DNA of 64,000 nucleotides. It comes from Rotaria socialis. Lineage: Eukaryota; Rotifera; Eurotatoria; Philodinida; Philodinidae. The position numbers and the translations under genes were made by a program. Below are positions 36,961-49,681 of this stretch, piece by piece (the stretch's first letter is position 1; every line of letters begins with the position of its first letter). A model generated the notes under the pieces. It was not told the origin of the DNA and searched no databases. It was given only the letters and a program-made list of their open reading frames with translations. The DNA lies in the NCBI GenBank assembly GCA_905331475.1, contig CAJNYU010003737.1, forward strand, positions 35,787 through 99,786, read 5' to 3'.

Positions 36961-38384
36961 TATGCGAAAACTAAACAACCTTGTGAGCCTACAGGCTCCG
37001 CCGCTTATGAATCCTGATATGAATGGATGTATGGACATGAATGGTTATTGTTACATTCAATAGTCTGCTAGTCTTTCAGTCGTCCTGAAATGCACACATA
37101 TGTAAATCATCCACATTCAATTCCACAGACAATATCGAACAGGAAATATCTGTTATGAGGATTTTTAACTACAGTTGTTTAAAAATCATTTTTAGAAGAG
37201 CATGCTAAATATTTCTATGCAGTATTTATTCTTCATACATTTTCACTGTGCTCATGATAAAAATTTGTATTGGCAGATGCATTCTTCAACTTGTCGCACT
37301 TGCATTACTTCGAAGAAGACATCTGACATAATAGTTATGTTTGAACTCGTATTCATATGATGAAACCTTTGTTTGACTGAATCGCTTTAAAATTCGTTGC
37401 TTGAAATTAGCTATGTCCAAAAAATATGACGTCGATTTCAAACAGCTTTCATTAACATGGACGTTCCCATATTTCTTAATGTATTTCGAGTGAACGTTAA
37501 CGTTGATTAAGAGCAAAGTTGTAAAACTCAAAATGATTCGAAAGCATTTTAGTACAACTATTTCGTTGTTCTTTCTCTGTGTAATGCATACTTAGCTTTG
37601 TCGACGTACTATATTGACCTGTTGTATATTTATTCATTTGAACCTTTTAACTGTGGAGGATCTAATTAGATTTTCCATGCTTTTTATGTTCTGATACAAT
37701 AGAAAGAAATCACACCGTGGCTTCTGTTGATCACGTTATCAACGTACGCTACATCCTAGAGTTTGAGCAGTTCTGTAACTTCATGATTAGATACTTTCTC
37801 TGTTGCTGTCGTCTTACCGTATCGATTGAAAATCGCATTTATTACATTGTGATTAATCAATATCAGTTTTAGTTAATTTTAACATAATTGTCCTTGCAAT
37901 AGTATCATCCTCATCCTAACATATCTGATAGAATTCACTCGATGATTATGTATTTTTGTTACTATTGACATTAAAACTTTTGATAGTCTGCATGATTGAA
38001 GAAGAAGTCTTATCAATGCAATCCGCGTAGACTTACAATGTAAGACTCTCTCATTTAAAGCCACTTCAATCTTGCTTATATCAAATTACGTTGCCAGATT
38101 ATAGTCGAGTTTGCCATAGTTTGATATTTGTTTGAGTCATAGACATTTTGAGAGTGTGAGTGTCGATCTATATTTTCTTTACATTTATCCCATTCATGCA
38201 AACCGATCGAAAGTCACCAGTTACTCGTGGGTATCTATCCGGTGAACTGTCGGGTTTTACGCTGTGAATTAGTTGCTGATTCAACTTTCTATATTCCACA
38301 TGATTCAAATGAAAAGTTAGAATTTAATCATTGCCTTTCATGTTTAGTTCTTATCGATACGATCAAAATGATGAGTTATGGGAT

Positions 38385-38515
38385 AGACAAAGATAAGATG
38401 ATAGACTATGGTTAAGGGGATATATATATATATATAACTTATGTAGATAAGGGAATAAGTTAGGATATATAAATAGATAAGGGGATAAACATAGATAAGG
38501 GGATAAGCTACGGGA
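38385..38515. repeat. GATAAGGGGATA imperfect tandem repeat
   Basis: About six imperfect copies of a unit like AGATAAGGGGATAA, interrupted by a short (AT)n run. Confidence 0.65.
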
Positions 38516-39011
38516 TAGATTTCGTTTATACGAATCTGTCAGAGAGCGCATGCAAGGCGTTGAATAAAACAGTATAAAGGGATAGGGGGAGATGCATCAG
38601 TTTATCGTTACGAATTTTGCAAACGCCGATCTATTGCATTGGAATCGTGACATAATTTCACATACGAAGCAATTTTTAGTGTAACTTAAAGATCGCTTGA
38701 TCTGGAGCTATATTATTTTACGAAACTCAAAAACCGTTTCGGTTCCGTTGCAAATCTCAGAACATTTTTCAAATTCCATACGTGTACCTTGCTTTCAGTG
38801 TTTAGGTGGTTAGAAATAGATATAGATGGTATGGCATATTTCAAGCGAATATGGATCGATTATAATATGATTATTTCTCTTGTTTTTACATAGGATAGAC
38901 CAGCGCATGTGAAGTATTCTGCAATACTCAGTGTTTTATCAAGGCTTCTTTTTTCGGGTGGGCGGTTGAAATTTTTGGAGGGGCTGCTGGCTAGAAGAAT
39001 TGTTACCATAT

Positions 39012-40194
39012 AGTAACGGGTGGCCCACAAAGAATGACGGTTTCATTATTTACTCAATATCTTTTTTGCTCTTCATTGATTTGAACTGAATATTTTCCCA
39101 AAAGATTGAGCATTCAATTTTCTACAAACTCACATGTAAAAGATTTTTTAAGCTACAAAATGGCTAAGTACTAAAACGAAGAAAAAAAGTGGAAAAATCT
39201 TCAACTTTCAAGCACTAAATCCGTTTTTTTTAAATTTGCGTTCCATGTGAGGATCTACAAAAAAAACTCAGTCTACCATGTTAAAGAGCATCAGATTCTG
39301 GGCAAGATTCATGTCTTTGAATTTTTTTTTCATTACAAAATGAGTAAAACATTCTGCATCAATTTTTTTCGCTTTTTCTAAAAAACACAAATGTCATGTC
39401 ACGTTTTTGATGCTTGCACTAAAACGCATGCCATTCACTAGAAAAAGTGTTCTTTTTTGACGATTCGTTTTTCTTTGAAAGTCAACATACTCGACTACAG
39501 CCCTGTCCCTAATCCACTCTCTCTCGACGACTCCCCGGGGAGTCGTCACAAAATAACGAAGTCCCTGTCGTGAGTCCCCGGGGATTTCTCTGGGGAGAAT
39601 TGATGAAATTTTTTAAAAAAATTAGAAGAATTCATTAGTAATTAGATATTTCATCAATTTCGGTCAGAAAACTCCCCGGGGAGTCCCCGAAAAAGAACGA
39701 AATCCCTAGGGACTTCCTGGGGATTCTTCTAGGGAGAGTTGACTAGGGCATGTACATTTGTTCGAGTGATGCAAAGTTTCGTTTGCAGTAGACTTTCTTG
39801 TAAACTGAAATTAAGGCGTTATGGACGAGTTTTCAGAAAATATCGATTTAATAGGCGAAGACCACTTTTAAAGGAATGTTTTTCAAAGATATCGAAAAGA
39901 GCGTACTTGAAAATACCAGAAAATGTTTCTCCCGTAATTTAAGCCTGCGTATAAACTGTCGAAACATACTCCAAATGTTAATGTATGTTGAGCTTGAAAG
40001 TTGAAGATTTTTTAACCTTTTTTCTTCGTTTTAGTACTTAGCCGTTTTGTAGTTTTAAAAAATCTTTTACACATGAGTTTGTAAAGAATTGAATGCTCAA
40101 TCTTTTGGGAAAATGCTCAGTTCAAATCAGTGAAGAGCAAAAACGATATTGAGTAAATAATGAGACCACCATTCTTTATGGGCCACCCGTTACT
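39012..40194. mobile_element. Foldback-type transposon with 200-bp terminal inverted repeats
   Basis: The left end (39012-39213) and right end (39992-40194) are inverted copies of each other, about 90% identical by eye, starting AGTAACGGGTGGCCCA. The 780-nt interior is non-coding. It contains a block at 39520-39745 rich in CCCCGGGG palindromes. No transposase was found, so the copy is non-autonomous. A target-site duplication could not be fixed. Confidence 0.75.
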
Positions 40195-40529
40195 TTTATG
40201 AAATCAACTGTTTATTTTCGGGTGGGTGGGCGCCACCCACCCTGCCCATACAGTAGATAAATCGCTGGCAATACTTTTGCACTTGTAATAGACAACTGAT
40301 GCAATTATATAAGTATTTATAAAATAACAATAGGATTTCTTTAATATCATTAAATGAGTTAGTGTTAAACTTTCGTACTTATCTTTTGGAAAAATAATGA
40401 ATGAACTTGGCTTTATCGATAGCTACATATTCATAGCATTCAAAACAGTACATTTATGATGTGTATATGAATTTAAATCAACAAATAATTGGCCATGTTT
40501 ATTTTTCACGCAGTCAACAAATCTTTTAC
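40195..40529. other. Short gap with a GC palindrome
   Basis: GGGTGGGT at 40220-40227 and ACCCACCC at 40235-40242 form an 8-bp stem with a 7-nt loop. The rest is AT-rich and downstream of the minus-strand receptor gene. Confidence 0.5.
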
Positions 40530-41669
40530 TTAAGTTGCATTGCTACCATTGCCTGCTATTGTCCATGGCTGAACTATTAATTTATGACTGTATTCTTTCC
40601 GATGACGTGAATAACAACACAATTTACGGTAAATATTTGTTTTTTTAAATTCTTCGAAGTAAATTCGATTGGGGTAAACATAAATTACAAAAGGCAATGC
40701 TGCAGGAACATCGAGTAGTAATAGTAAACTGATATGCAAACGTTCTTGTACCATGCCATTATCTTTCATACATTGAGGCAATAAAATAAAGTGAATAACA
40801 ACATGAGGAAGAATAAAAATAATGATAGCTAATGGTGAAATTAAAAGATCTCGATTAATATATAATTGTTCTAACCATACACGATACAATTTTAAACTTC
40901 GAGTATAACCACGAATATATATTTTTCGTCGAGCTATCGTTGTGAGAATACTTATCATAGCTATTACATGAGCTACACATGGTATAATTATATGACAATA
41001 GGACACAACGATATGAGCCCTATACCAAGCATGAGAATATGAAACATTATAACTGCATACTGTTTGCTTAGTGAAAGTTTGAGAAAGCGTTCTTAGTTTT
41101 ATCTCTGGTATATTCGATACGGCAATAACGATAATAATTAGAAATGAAATGATAACAGCTCGTAATCTTGATCCAAGCATAGGAAAATTTAAACATTGAA
41201 CAAGTAATTTCTCAATAATTATTGCAACACTCATCCAAATGTATATATAATCAAATGTTAAACAAACATAGGGAACATAAAAGCAATCCCATTGACGATA
41301 AATAGCTTTATTATACTCGAACAATGAGATTATATCTGTATAAATAAGTAGCATAAGTACAATATTGAATGAACAATAGACAATTAAATATGTGCCACAA
41401 GCTGTAATTCGAATTGGTTCTCGCATAAACACAGTTAATGCGATTATATTATTGACCAAACCGATTGTTGCAAGAGCAGCAAAAACGATAACATAAACAA
41501 TTTTAGCATAGAACGTGTCTTGTAAGATAGCACTTGTCATTGATAGTTCAAGAAGATTAAAATAATGTTCACATCGATTACCGAAAAAGCATTCATTTAA
41601 ACAAATACAAGAATTTCCTATACAAGAACCACCATTCAGACATGTTTCATTTACGGATAAACAAGACAT
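40530..41669 (-). CDS. EGF-like domain plus seven-TM receptor (GPCR-like)
   Basis: Single-exon frame of 379 aa from the ATG at 41669. The first 40 residues hold a six-Cys EGF-like module (CLNGGSC, CICLNEC, CEH). Seven hydrophobic segments follow, starting IVYVIVFAALATIGLVNNII, where TM1 carries the GxxxN of class A receptors. A Cys after TM2 (WDCFYVPYVC) and one before TM5 (KQTVCSYN) can form the usual disulfide. The DRY position reads EKL and the NPxxY region reads YPNRIY, so the receptor is divergent. No signal peptide precedes the EGF module; a short upstream exon may supply one. The ligand is unknown. The gene reads in the same direction as the potassium channel gene at 42.9 kb. Confidence 0.72.
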   Translation of the reverse strand: MSCLSVNETCLNGGSCIGNSCICLNECFFGNRCEHYFNLLELSMTSAILQDTFYAKIVYVIVFAALATIGLVNNIIALTVFMREPIRITACGTYLIVYCSFNIVLMLLIYTDIISLFEYNKAIYRQWDCFYVPYVCLTFDYIYIWMSVAIIIEKLLVQCLNFPMLGSRLRAVIISFLIIIVIAVSNIPEIKLRTLSQTFTKQTVCSYNVSYSHAWYRAHIVVSYCHIIIPCVAHVIAMISILTTIARRKIYIRGYTRSLKLYRVWLEQLYINRDLLISPLAIIIFILPHVVIHFILLPQCMKDNGMVQERLHISLLLLLDVPAALPFVIYVYPNRIYFEEFKKTNIYRKLCCYSRHRKEYSHKLIVQPWTIAGNGSNAT

Positions 41670-42875
41670 ATTCAAAATAAACAAAAATCAAATTATAAAA
41701 TCTTGGTTGAGTCTGAAAAAAGGGTTTCCACGGTATTCAGCCGTATAACTAGACTTGCAATAAGACTTTAAAAAAACAATTGTCTGATGAGGATCTCAAT
41801 AGTACATCAATATGGCGATAGCTCGAAGAATCAGAAAAAAAAATATATATCCAATAATTTGTGACACAGATAATCTTAGTTAAATAATAAGAAAGCGTTT
41901 TTTCGTCCTGATTTTGTCAAAAATACCAACATAAAATAAAATAGCACAAATATTGACAGTATTCGTCAACATTTTTAAGACATGACGCGTTTCGCTTGTT
42001 TCTATGACGAAGGATGGCGGACTCATATTCCAATAACTAACGTTTATCACTCCACTCGTTTGATATTCAAGTTAATATTCAGCTTTTTCTCTGTGCCAAA
42101 ATAGTAGTATCCAATTCTATAGAACGGATGGATAGAAGTGCGAATATTGGCACACTGAAGTACCAATTTTCATATGTAACAGGAACCTATACTATCTAAA
42201 CTAGTTTAGCGTGATGCACATAGAAAGCCAACTTACGTATTCTTTCTAAGTAGTGACACCAGTCGTTTGTATACATCTCTCTAGGGCATTACCCATGATA
42301 ATCAGTTTTCTTCATCGCAATGCACGTTGATGGCATACGGCTGTTGTTTACGTGAAACTAAACCTCGCCGTTACCGAGAAATAATTCTCTTTGTCAGATA
42401 TCCAACTTATAAACGTTTGATTATCAGGCTATATAGAAAAATCTTCGAAACAAACAGTGATCATCATGGTTTTACAGTACAAAAAGAAAGGGCAGAGACT
42501 AATGAATTACTTTTTCGCACAGAAATTAGTTCTCTAAAAACCTAAGAAGCAAAAGATGCAAGCATTAGAATGAGTAGAAAACATAGGGAAAATATTCTTC
42601 TGAAGAAAAAACAAAAGCCTTATCAAAAGTAACTTTTCAAGTCTATATACATATATTAAAGGAACATGTTCTTGACAAAACGCAATAACTCATGCTAACG
42701 TAATGCAATGGCATGACACAGTTCTCATTTCAACTATTTTCCTCGAAAAATACGCTATCATTTCTTCCCATCATATAAAATGATGTTTTAATACTAGATT
42801 AGTTTTGATATAATACAAGCATAAAGTATGTGTCATCTTGTTTATTAATATAAAAAAAAGCGAAAGAAATATATT
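41670..42875. other. Intergenic, no gene recognised
   Basis: AT-rich. A short open frame near 42327-42545 has no domain. Confidence 0.45.
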
Positions 42876-44524
42876 TCAGTGTACTCTATCCAACAAACTA
42901 TTGATTGTACTCTGTATATTATTCATCGTCTGATCCATAGAAGTGAATTTTTCATCGATTTTATCCATGATAATTTTCATTTTATTCGTGTGTTGTACGA
43001 GTTTTTCCGTTGTTCTATTTGAATCGCGCTGTAAAATTAATAAGTCAGGTAGAGTACAAAAACTATCGGTTAAATTTCGTTGTTCACGTTTTAATTTTTG
43101 AATAGCATGAATCGATTGAAATAAAACCCATTGTGCTTTAATAAATCGAAATGATTGTGCTTTGTTTTTTCGTCTTAAATACCAAACTTTGACAGCAAAT
43201 TTAATAACGTTCGCTGCTTGAATCTTTCGTTTTTTAGCTACTTCAGTATTTAATACGAAACTGTAAACATATTTTTCCCAACGAGTTAAGACAAACGTTT
43301 GAGCAAGAACAGAAATCAGAAGTGCAGTAGCAAAAGTACCAACCAGCGCACCGATCACAGTAACACCTAATCATAATAATAACATTTTATTTTACTCGAA
43401 AATACTCTCTCTCTCTCTCTCTCTCTACTTCACTCACTTCGACCACAGTAACTTGTCGGTGTGACATCTCCATATCCTATAAAACTTCATATTATCAAAA
43501 TTCGTTTCAACAAATTTTTGTTACAAATACAAACCAACAGTAGTAAATGTAGCCATAAATAGCCATATGGAATCCAACATCGATGCATGTTCACCCGTAG
43601 GTAGATAGTCACATGCACGTAGAGACCAACTACCAACAAAAACAACAATCGTGCAAAATATAATTAAACAACGTGCTGGCCATTGTTCAACATATGTTTT
43701 TATGATAAAGAAAAAGTCTATGGAAACTTGACTAAGATAGCTAAGTGATTGTGATGAAGCATTATGCGCTAAATATGAATGAAACTTCATAAAACGACAT
43801 ACTAAATACAACCGGAGGAACACTATTGAAAAAGAAATTTTATTTTGAATGAAAGAAATTTTACATATTTACTTGTTAGACTAAGTGCAACATTAATAGA
43901 CGTGTAAGAAATAGATAATGAATGAGCGATTGTTGAGTTTAAACTCAACTTAGAATGCAAATAACGAGGAATCGGATGAATAGCACAGACTAATAATTCA
44001 ATTGTAATAAAAAATATTCTTGTGCCTGTTAATCCAATACACCAATGCTCAAATAAATTTGTAATACAATAGAGCTTTAAATCTAATTGATGATAGTAAA
44101 ATATGAGGCCAAGTAAAATTATGGTTGACATGGAAATCACTAATTTAATAAGCCAACTTACAAAAATATCTTCATCATTACCAATGGCAAAATTAATTTC
44201 ATTGCTGATAATCATCAGAACAATACCCAAAACACCAAGAAAACACATCACATTACTTACTACACGTCTATTACAAAACCAAAAGGTCAATTCAAAAATA
44301 CAAAATAAAATAAAACACAGCATTGCTTACAAACGATTATGCAAGTTTTTTCGATTTTCTATTCGGCAATTGATATAAACCATTGCCCTATTTTTGATTG
44401 AGTTTCTATTGTGATTTATTTGATGATGAGATGATGTTACAGAAGAAATTTTTCGTAGCGAACTGGAAATGATATCAATCGTTGTTAATTCTAATGATGG
44501 ACGAGATTTATCATTACAAGTCAT
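42876..44524 (-). CDS. Small-conductance Ca-activated potassium channel (SK family)
   Basis: Calmodulin-gated K+ channel that hyperpolarises cells after Ca2+ entry. Five exons (44524-44331, 44267-43873, 43822-43535, 43476-43438, 43366-42876) give 468 aa in frame. Matches to SK along its length: S1 region FLGVLGIVLMIISNEI, STIILLGLIFYYHQLDLKLY, RIFFITIELLVCAIHPIP, MFLRLYLVCRFMKFHS, the S5-pore WLFMATFTTVGYGDVTPTSY, S6 MIGALVGTFATALLISVLAQ and the calmodulin-binding region (LTRWEK, KIQAANVIKF, AIQKLKREQRNLTD). A C-terminal coiled coil follows. The selectivity filter GYGD is intact. At about 468 aa the protein is shorter than vertebrate SK. A (CT)n run sits in the intron next to the 39-nt exon 4. 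Confidence 0.9.
43405..43427. repeat. (CT)n microsatellite in an SK channel intron
   Basis: Pure CT run (GA on the coding strand) just downstream of the 39-nt pore exon's donor site. Confidence 0.85.
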
Positions 44525-46561
44525 TCGGCATCATAAATACAATTTTTAATCTTGCACGTTATTTTAAAAGAAATTCAAAAGATAATATTTATCAGCATGA
44601 ATTTCAATGCATTTGAATAAAATACCGAGTAAATCAAGGCAAATCGATACGAATATTTAATATACGCATTATTTCACTCTTATTCAACAAGTATTTTATT
44701 TATATACATCATTCTCATCAACATCATAAGAATGATTAATCTAGATATATAAGTATAAATGAATAAAGAGAGCCATTTTCTATTCATATATATGTATACG
44801 TATAAATGAAAACATGATAGACAAAAGCGAGAAAAATGAATATACTGACATTCACATAAAACACTTATCATGACACATTAGCCATCAACAGAGAAAAAGG
44901 ACAGTCGGCTACTTTATTCTGGTTGCACAAAAACTTAAATATAGGATAGCTAGGTTCAGCTCGATCTTTTTTTTTATAAACGACACGTATATATTTTCCT
45001 CAATCAATTCGTATCTATGAATTGCAAAAACAAACTTCCTTTTGACTTCATTACATTGGAAGTATAGTATTAATTGAAATTAGTTCGGCTGTAAAATAAA
45101 CAATGATTAGGATTTGAAATTCCTGCATGTCCAATTTTCTATGCTATGCTGAAATTCTTTGATATCCATTTTCTTTCATTTTGTGACAAACTCTCAGGAC
45201 TGGCAATTGATCGATCGACGACGACTAACTATTTTCATTTGCGGTGATCTCCATTTTTCATCCAACATTGTAGAATCAATTGAAATACTCAAGCGAGTTA
45301 TCTCAATCTGAAATTCATGAACTCCGAAAGACTTTTGTGAGTAGCTACGTATCGAATTGCAACACATTTTGAAGGCGTTCGCCATTACGAGCTACGGGTG
45401 CAAACAATTTGCAGCTTTTAACTTTATTTCAATAATTTTTTCATGACATATTCGAATCAGTTTGGCTTACTGTATTCAGCAGTATCACGAGAAACGCTCT
45501 AGAACTCATACACAACAAAAATATAAGGAATAACAACCTTTCATATTGAAAGAAGCAATTCATGGACATTAGTATATATCAAAAATACGAAGTGTGGTTA
45601 TTAATGGAACTGGGAAGCATATTGATTGGATAACTACACAGTTCCAATGCAACAATCAAGCCGACTGATTAATTCTTGAAAGGCATGATCAGCATACGCG
45701 ATAGAGTTTCCCTTTTGGTATGTTCAGTTGTTCTTGCTAGCAATACTTGTATCTATGACTCACAAGAACATAAGTGTTAGCTTATGTGTAGACGTGGACA
45801 GATGAGTCATGTAAAAGAGATTAACCAGTTATCTTGATCTTCTCCGTTCTATTTCCGTTGGCATCAACAGAAAAGAAAAGTCATTGCCGTGATCTTGGCA
45901 AGAATGCAAAATGGACGGTTATCTGTGAGTTGATTTTCATCTATCTTAAAGCAAATGAATTGATAATATTTTTGTCACATATCTCGAAATCATACCTACA
46001 GAAAATTTGCTGTTTTTAATGTATCGATTATTGTCCACATGAATTGGTTCGCGAGATCGCATATTGTATTAGTTTATTTAAAGTTTGCATGTTTAGAAAA
46101 AAGATTAAGCTTTCTTCTGTTGAAATCAGCAACGATTACAATATTAAAAAATAATCCTTGTGGACAAAACTATGTATTTCAAGCGATTATTCACATCGGC
46201 AAACACCTTTAATCAAAACATTGACTGTTCTCTTGCCGTTGTTTTTATGTTTTCTTTGATGAGGCAAACGTGAGAAAAAAATTTGTTTATCTTCATTTTT
46301 TTTGTCATTTATTACTATCCGAGATCGAAAGCAGGTAGCTATGTGCGATGCTGACATTCGCCAAGGTAAGGCAGTAGTTTAAATTAAACAACTTTTCAAG
46401 TAAGCAAAAAATTTTCGATTTACGTCTTTATTGACTACGAACAGTTCATTTTAGTTGATATATGATAAAATTTAATTTATATTACATTATACACTGTTTT
46501 TTTAACCATATCAATGATTAATTTTATTTTTCTAGATAATATTTCAATCTAGTCGAATAAC
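44525..46561. other. 2 kb intergenic region, no gene recognised
   Basis: Divergent promoters for the channel gene (-) and the F-box gene (+) are expected here. Only short frames are present. Confidence 0.45.
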
Positions 46562-48523
46562 ATGGTTTTATCCAAATTTGATGGTCTTCCAGCTGAATTA
46601 ATTGTGGAAATAAGTGATTATCTAGATGGATGTGATCTATACTATGCATTTTATGGGCTAAGTCAACGTATTAACTCAATACTCGAGTAAATTATTATTT
46701 TTAAAGTTCAGCGTAAAATGTTTCTAAGTTCTCTTTAGTCGACAATGTCATCGACTTCGTGTACGCTTTGTACGTGTGTCGAAAACAAAATTCGATTTAT
46801 ATTGTAATCGTATTCTACCACGCATCAGTACTCGTACTGTCTCACTTACATTATCTGGTGATAATTCATCGACACCCGGGCAAGTTGCGCTATTCTTGTC
46901 TCGTTTTAATTCTTTAGCACATTTTTTTGTCAAACTTGAATCATTCAAATTAATTGATTATACTAAATCGGACGTAGAAATTCTTCTGCCTCATTTTCCG
47001 ATGTTGACTAAACTTAAACGTTTGTCAATGGGAGAACACGAACGGTTGATGCCATTTTCTGTCGATTCAAATGAATTATTTAATGAAAGTGCGATATTGC
47101 CGATCTCATTACGCAGTTTAGCATTTCCATATGAAGTTACAAATCAATGGATTCAAACTTTGAGTACGACAACATCATTTATGATAGAACAAATGCATTG
47201 TCATCTTATTCATATGAATGTATTTCCTTTGTTTTTACAAAGATTTCCTAATTTGAAACGTTTAACCGCTGTTATAACAGGCATTACTCAAGATAATTTG
47301 CCCATGGCAAATATTGATTGTATGTTACATGGGTTAAGATATTTGAATATAAATATTGCACAACAAGTAAGGATATATGGTTTTTGTTTTATGCGAAGAC
47401 ATTTGAATATTGAAATTTTATGATGAATTTAAATTCATGTTTTTCTTTGCTCTAGGTTGCGTTCGATGATTTCGCTACAGTTCTGCGAAGTTTGACACAT
47501 CTTCATTCGTTATCAATTGAAGCACTTACGCCTCGAGTAGAGTTTTTAGAAGCTCGTCGATGGGAAGCAGCTTTGCCGTCGAATCTTTCTTTATTTCGCT
47601 TTGATTTGACAATGACATTACCAGTGAATCCTGATCATGCTGAACTATTAGAACCATTCAAAAGTCAATTTTGGGTATCTCGAGGTTGGCTTGTTCAATG
47701 TCGTCTTCGAGATGGTGGTGGCTTTTTTCGTTTGTCTACTGTTCAATTGCCTATAATTAGTATTCTCTATTGGCCCGACGATGAAGAATTACTTGAATCA
47801 ACAGTAACAGCTGTATATTCGAATGTTACTCATGTAGAACTTTGGTGGAATTTATCAAGAACAGCTCACGCAATTTGTCCTAATGTACGGTCAATTCAAT
47901 TCTATGGTTCTGGTAATGATATAGAAGAGCCAATCCAAGAGAATATTCTCGAGATGCTACAGAATCCATCATTTGAACATATTATTATTAATGATAATAT
48001 ACCAATTAATCATACGAGATTTGCGTCGATTCTGAGTAAAGCTTCAGATAATATGTCGATATTGACTTGTTCAGGTGTTTGGTTAACGACCATGTTAGAA
48101 TTTCAACAATACGAATGGATTTGTTTAATAGCAGCAATGCGTTTACGAAAGTTGATTGTAACCGATGGCTACTTTATTTTTTCTAATACGAGTTTAGTTG
48201 CTTTCTGTCGGACATTTATTAATCTACGAGAGATAACAATGAAAATGGAATCAAAAGAAGATTTATTTTTTCTATTAAACACTCTTGAAAACTTAACCAT
48301 GGCTAATATTACATTGCCATCTACAGTTTTCGATGATATGACCGATTATAAAAAAATGATTGAAGAGAATACGATACTCGACAATTTTGTCGTTCGTCAG
48401 CAAACTACTTCAACAGATATTTGCAGATTACTTTTATGGATTGGTTCACGTCGTAATTTAAATCCACTACGAAGAAGCAGAGATCTTTATTTAAAATATT
48501 GGAATATCAATTGGCATACATAG
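46562..48523 (+). CDS. F-box protein with irregular leucine-rich C-terminal region
   Basis: Three exons (46562-46686, 46739-47366, 47456-48523) join in frame and give 606 aa. The first exon encodes the F-box (FDGLPAELIVEISDYLDGCD), so the protein probably recruits a substrate to an SCF ubiquitin ligase through Skp1. The rest is a divergent LRR-like solenoid (LSMGEHERL, LRSLAFPYEV, LKRLTAVITG, LRYLNINIAQ, LHSLSIEAL, LREITMKMES). Its layout and motifs, such as EPFKSQFWVSRGWLV against DTFRSPFWLEKRWFV, resemble the gene at 33 kb, so the two are paralogues. Unlike that gene it ends in a soluble tail with no TM helices. AATAAA lies at 48663-48668. Confidence 0.8.
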
Positions 48524-48662
48524 TAGATTTTCTAGCTACTAACTAAACAATACTGACTGTGTGTGTCCCGTCAAGGGAAATTGAAATACTTTGTAAATTG
48601 ATTCTAAGAAAAAGTTTTCGGAAATGCATCAAAACATTTCTATTTTTGCAAATCTCTATTTG

Positions 48663-48668
48663 AATAAA
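48663..48668 (+). terminator. Poly(A) signal of the second F-box gene
   Basis: AATAAA 140 nt past the stop codon at 48523. Confidence 0.45.
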
Positions 48669-49681
48669 TAGTTTTAGTTAACATGAAATTATAATCTATT
48701 TTTGAAATTTGTCTACAAATAGTTCCAATGTGTATATTGTTATATCAATACAGATGAAAATTTTCCAATCAAATACAAAAAGAAAAATTGTGAATACTGA
48801 TCTTTCTAGGAAATATACCATGTGAGTTTCAGAATAAATAATATTAATCAATTCAAAATCGACGAAAAATAACTATACATTGTATTTTCTTTGTATTCCT
48901 TAAACAGGCATACCCAACAGCTTTGAATTGCAGTTAATCGACTTTTGTCGATAGCATGATAAAAAGAAAATATTGATTCGTAGCAGGTATGCTGCTAAAA
49001 TATTTATCATATACTTTTAAGTTCGTCTTTCTATTTTATAGTCTTACCTTTCATGCAAAGTAACACAACTGATAAGAAAGACAAAGAGAAATAGAAATGA
49101 ATACAAAACAAGGTTATATTTGAAGGAGTAAATGTGCAGTGTAGTGCTTCGTTGGCAATAGGAATACAGAAAAAGGAGCGCCCGAAGAATATCGCTTAAG
49201 TATATATTATAATGTAAGTTTCCTTATGTTGATTGTTTCATTAATTAAAACAATACTAGTATCGGATAGGATTGAGATTGGTGATATTCTTTTTTTAATT
49301 TTGAAAGGCATCCATCAAGATAGAAATGAAGCGGCGACGCACAGAGTATAAGGTAAAATCTAGGGCGAACGGTAAAAAGGGAATTTTCGAAGGCTCAGCA
49401 TTTTTTCGGTAGTCGGAAATTGTTCTTATATTAATGAAGAGAAGTTATCTTTTGACATACGTTTATTCATACAACGAGAGTCTCATGAGAACATGTGTAT
49501 ATGAAACATGTAATACATGTTTTTGTCCTTTCAATATCAGTGGTTTTTATTGTTATTTCGATTTTCTGATTGGTTTATTCAATGACTAATGGACGGTTTC
49601 TTTTTTGTCTTGATAATTAATTCATCGTTTTATGTGTGGTATCTTCTTTTCATTTTTTGAGATTTCGTACTGATAAACAAG
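48669..49681. other. Intergenic, promoter side of the reductase gene
   Basis: AT-rich, without a recognisable gene. Confidence 0.5.

Larger units (their letters stand above)
35951..39011. other. 3 kb intergenic region, no gene recognised
   Basis: AT-rich, with a hairpin of telomere-like repeats at 36902-36960 and a GATAAG tandem repeat at about 38393-38500. An open frame at 38227-38415 reads RCELVADSTFYIPHDSNEKL but has stops around it; it may be a gene fragment. Confidence 0.45.

Noticed and set aside
37286-37531. Minus-strand frame of 81 codons
   Set aside because: No domain or splice support; typical chance frame for this base composition.
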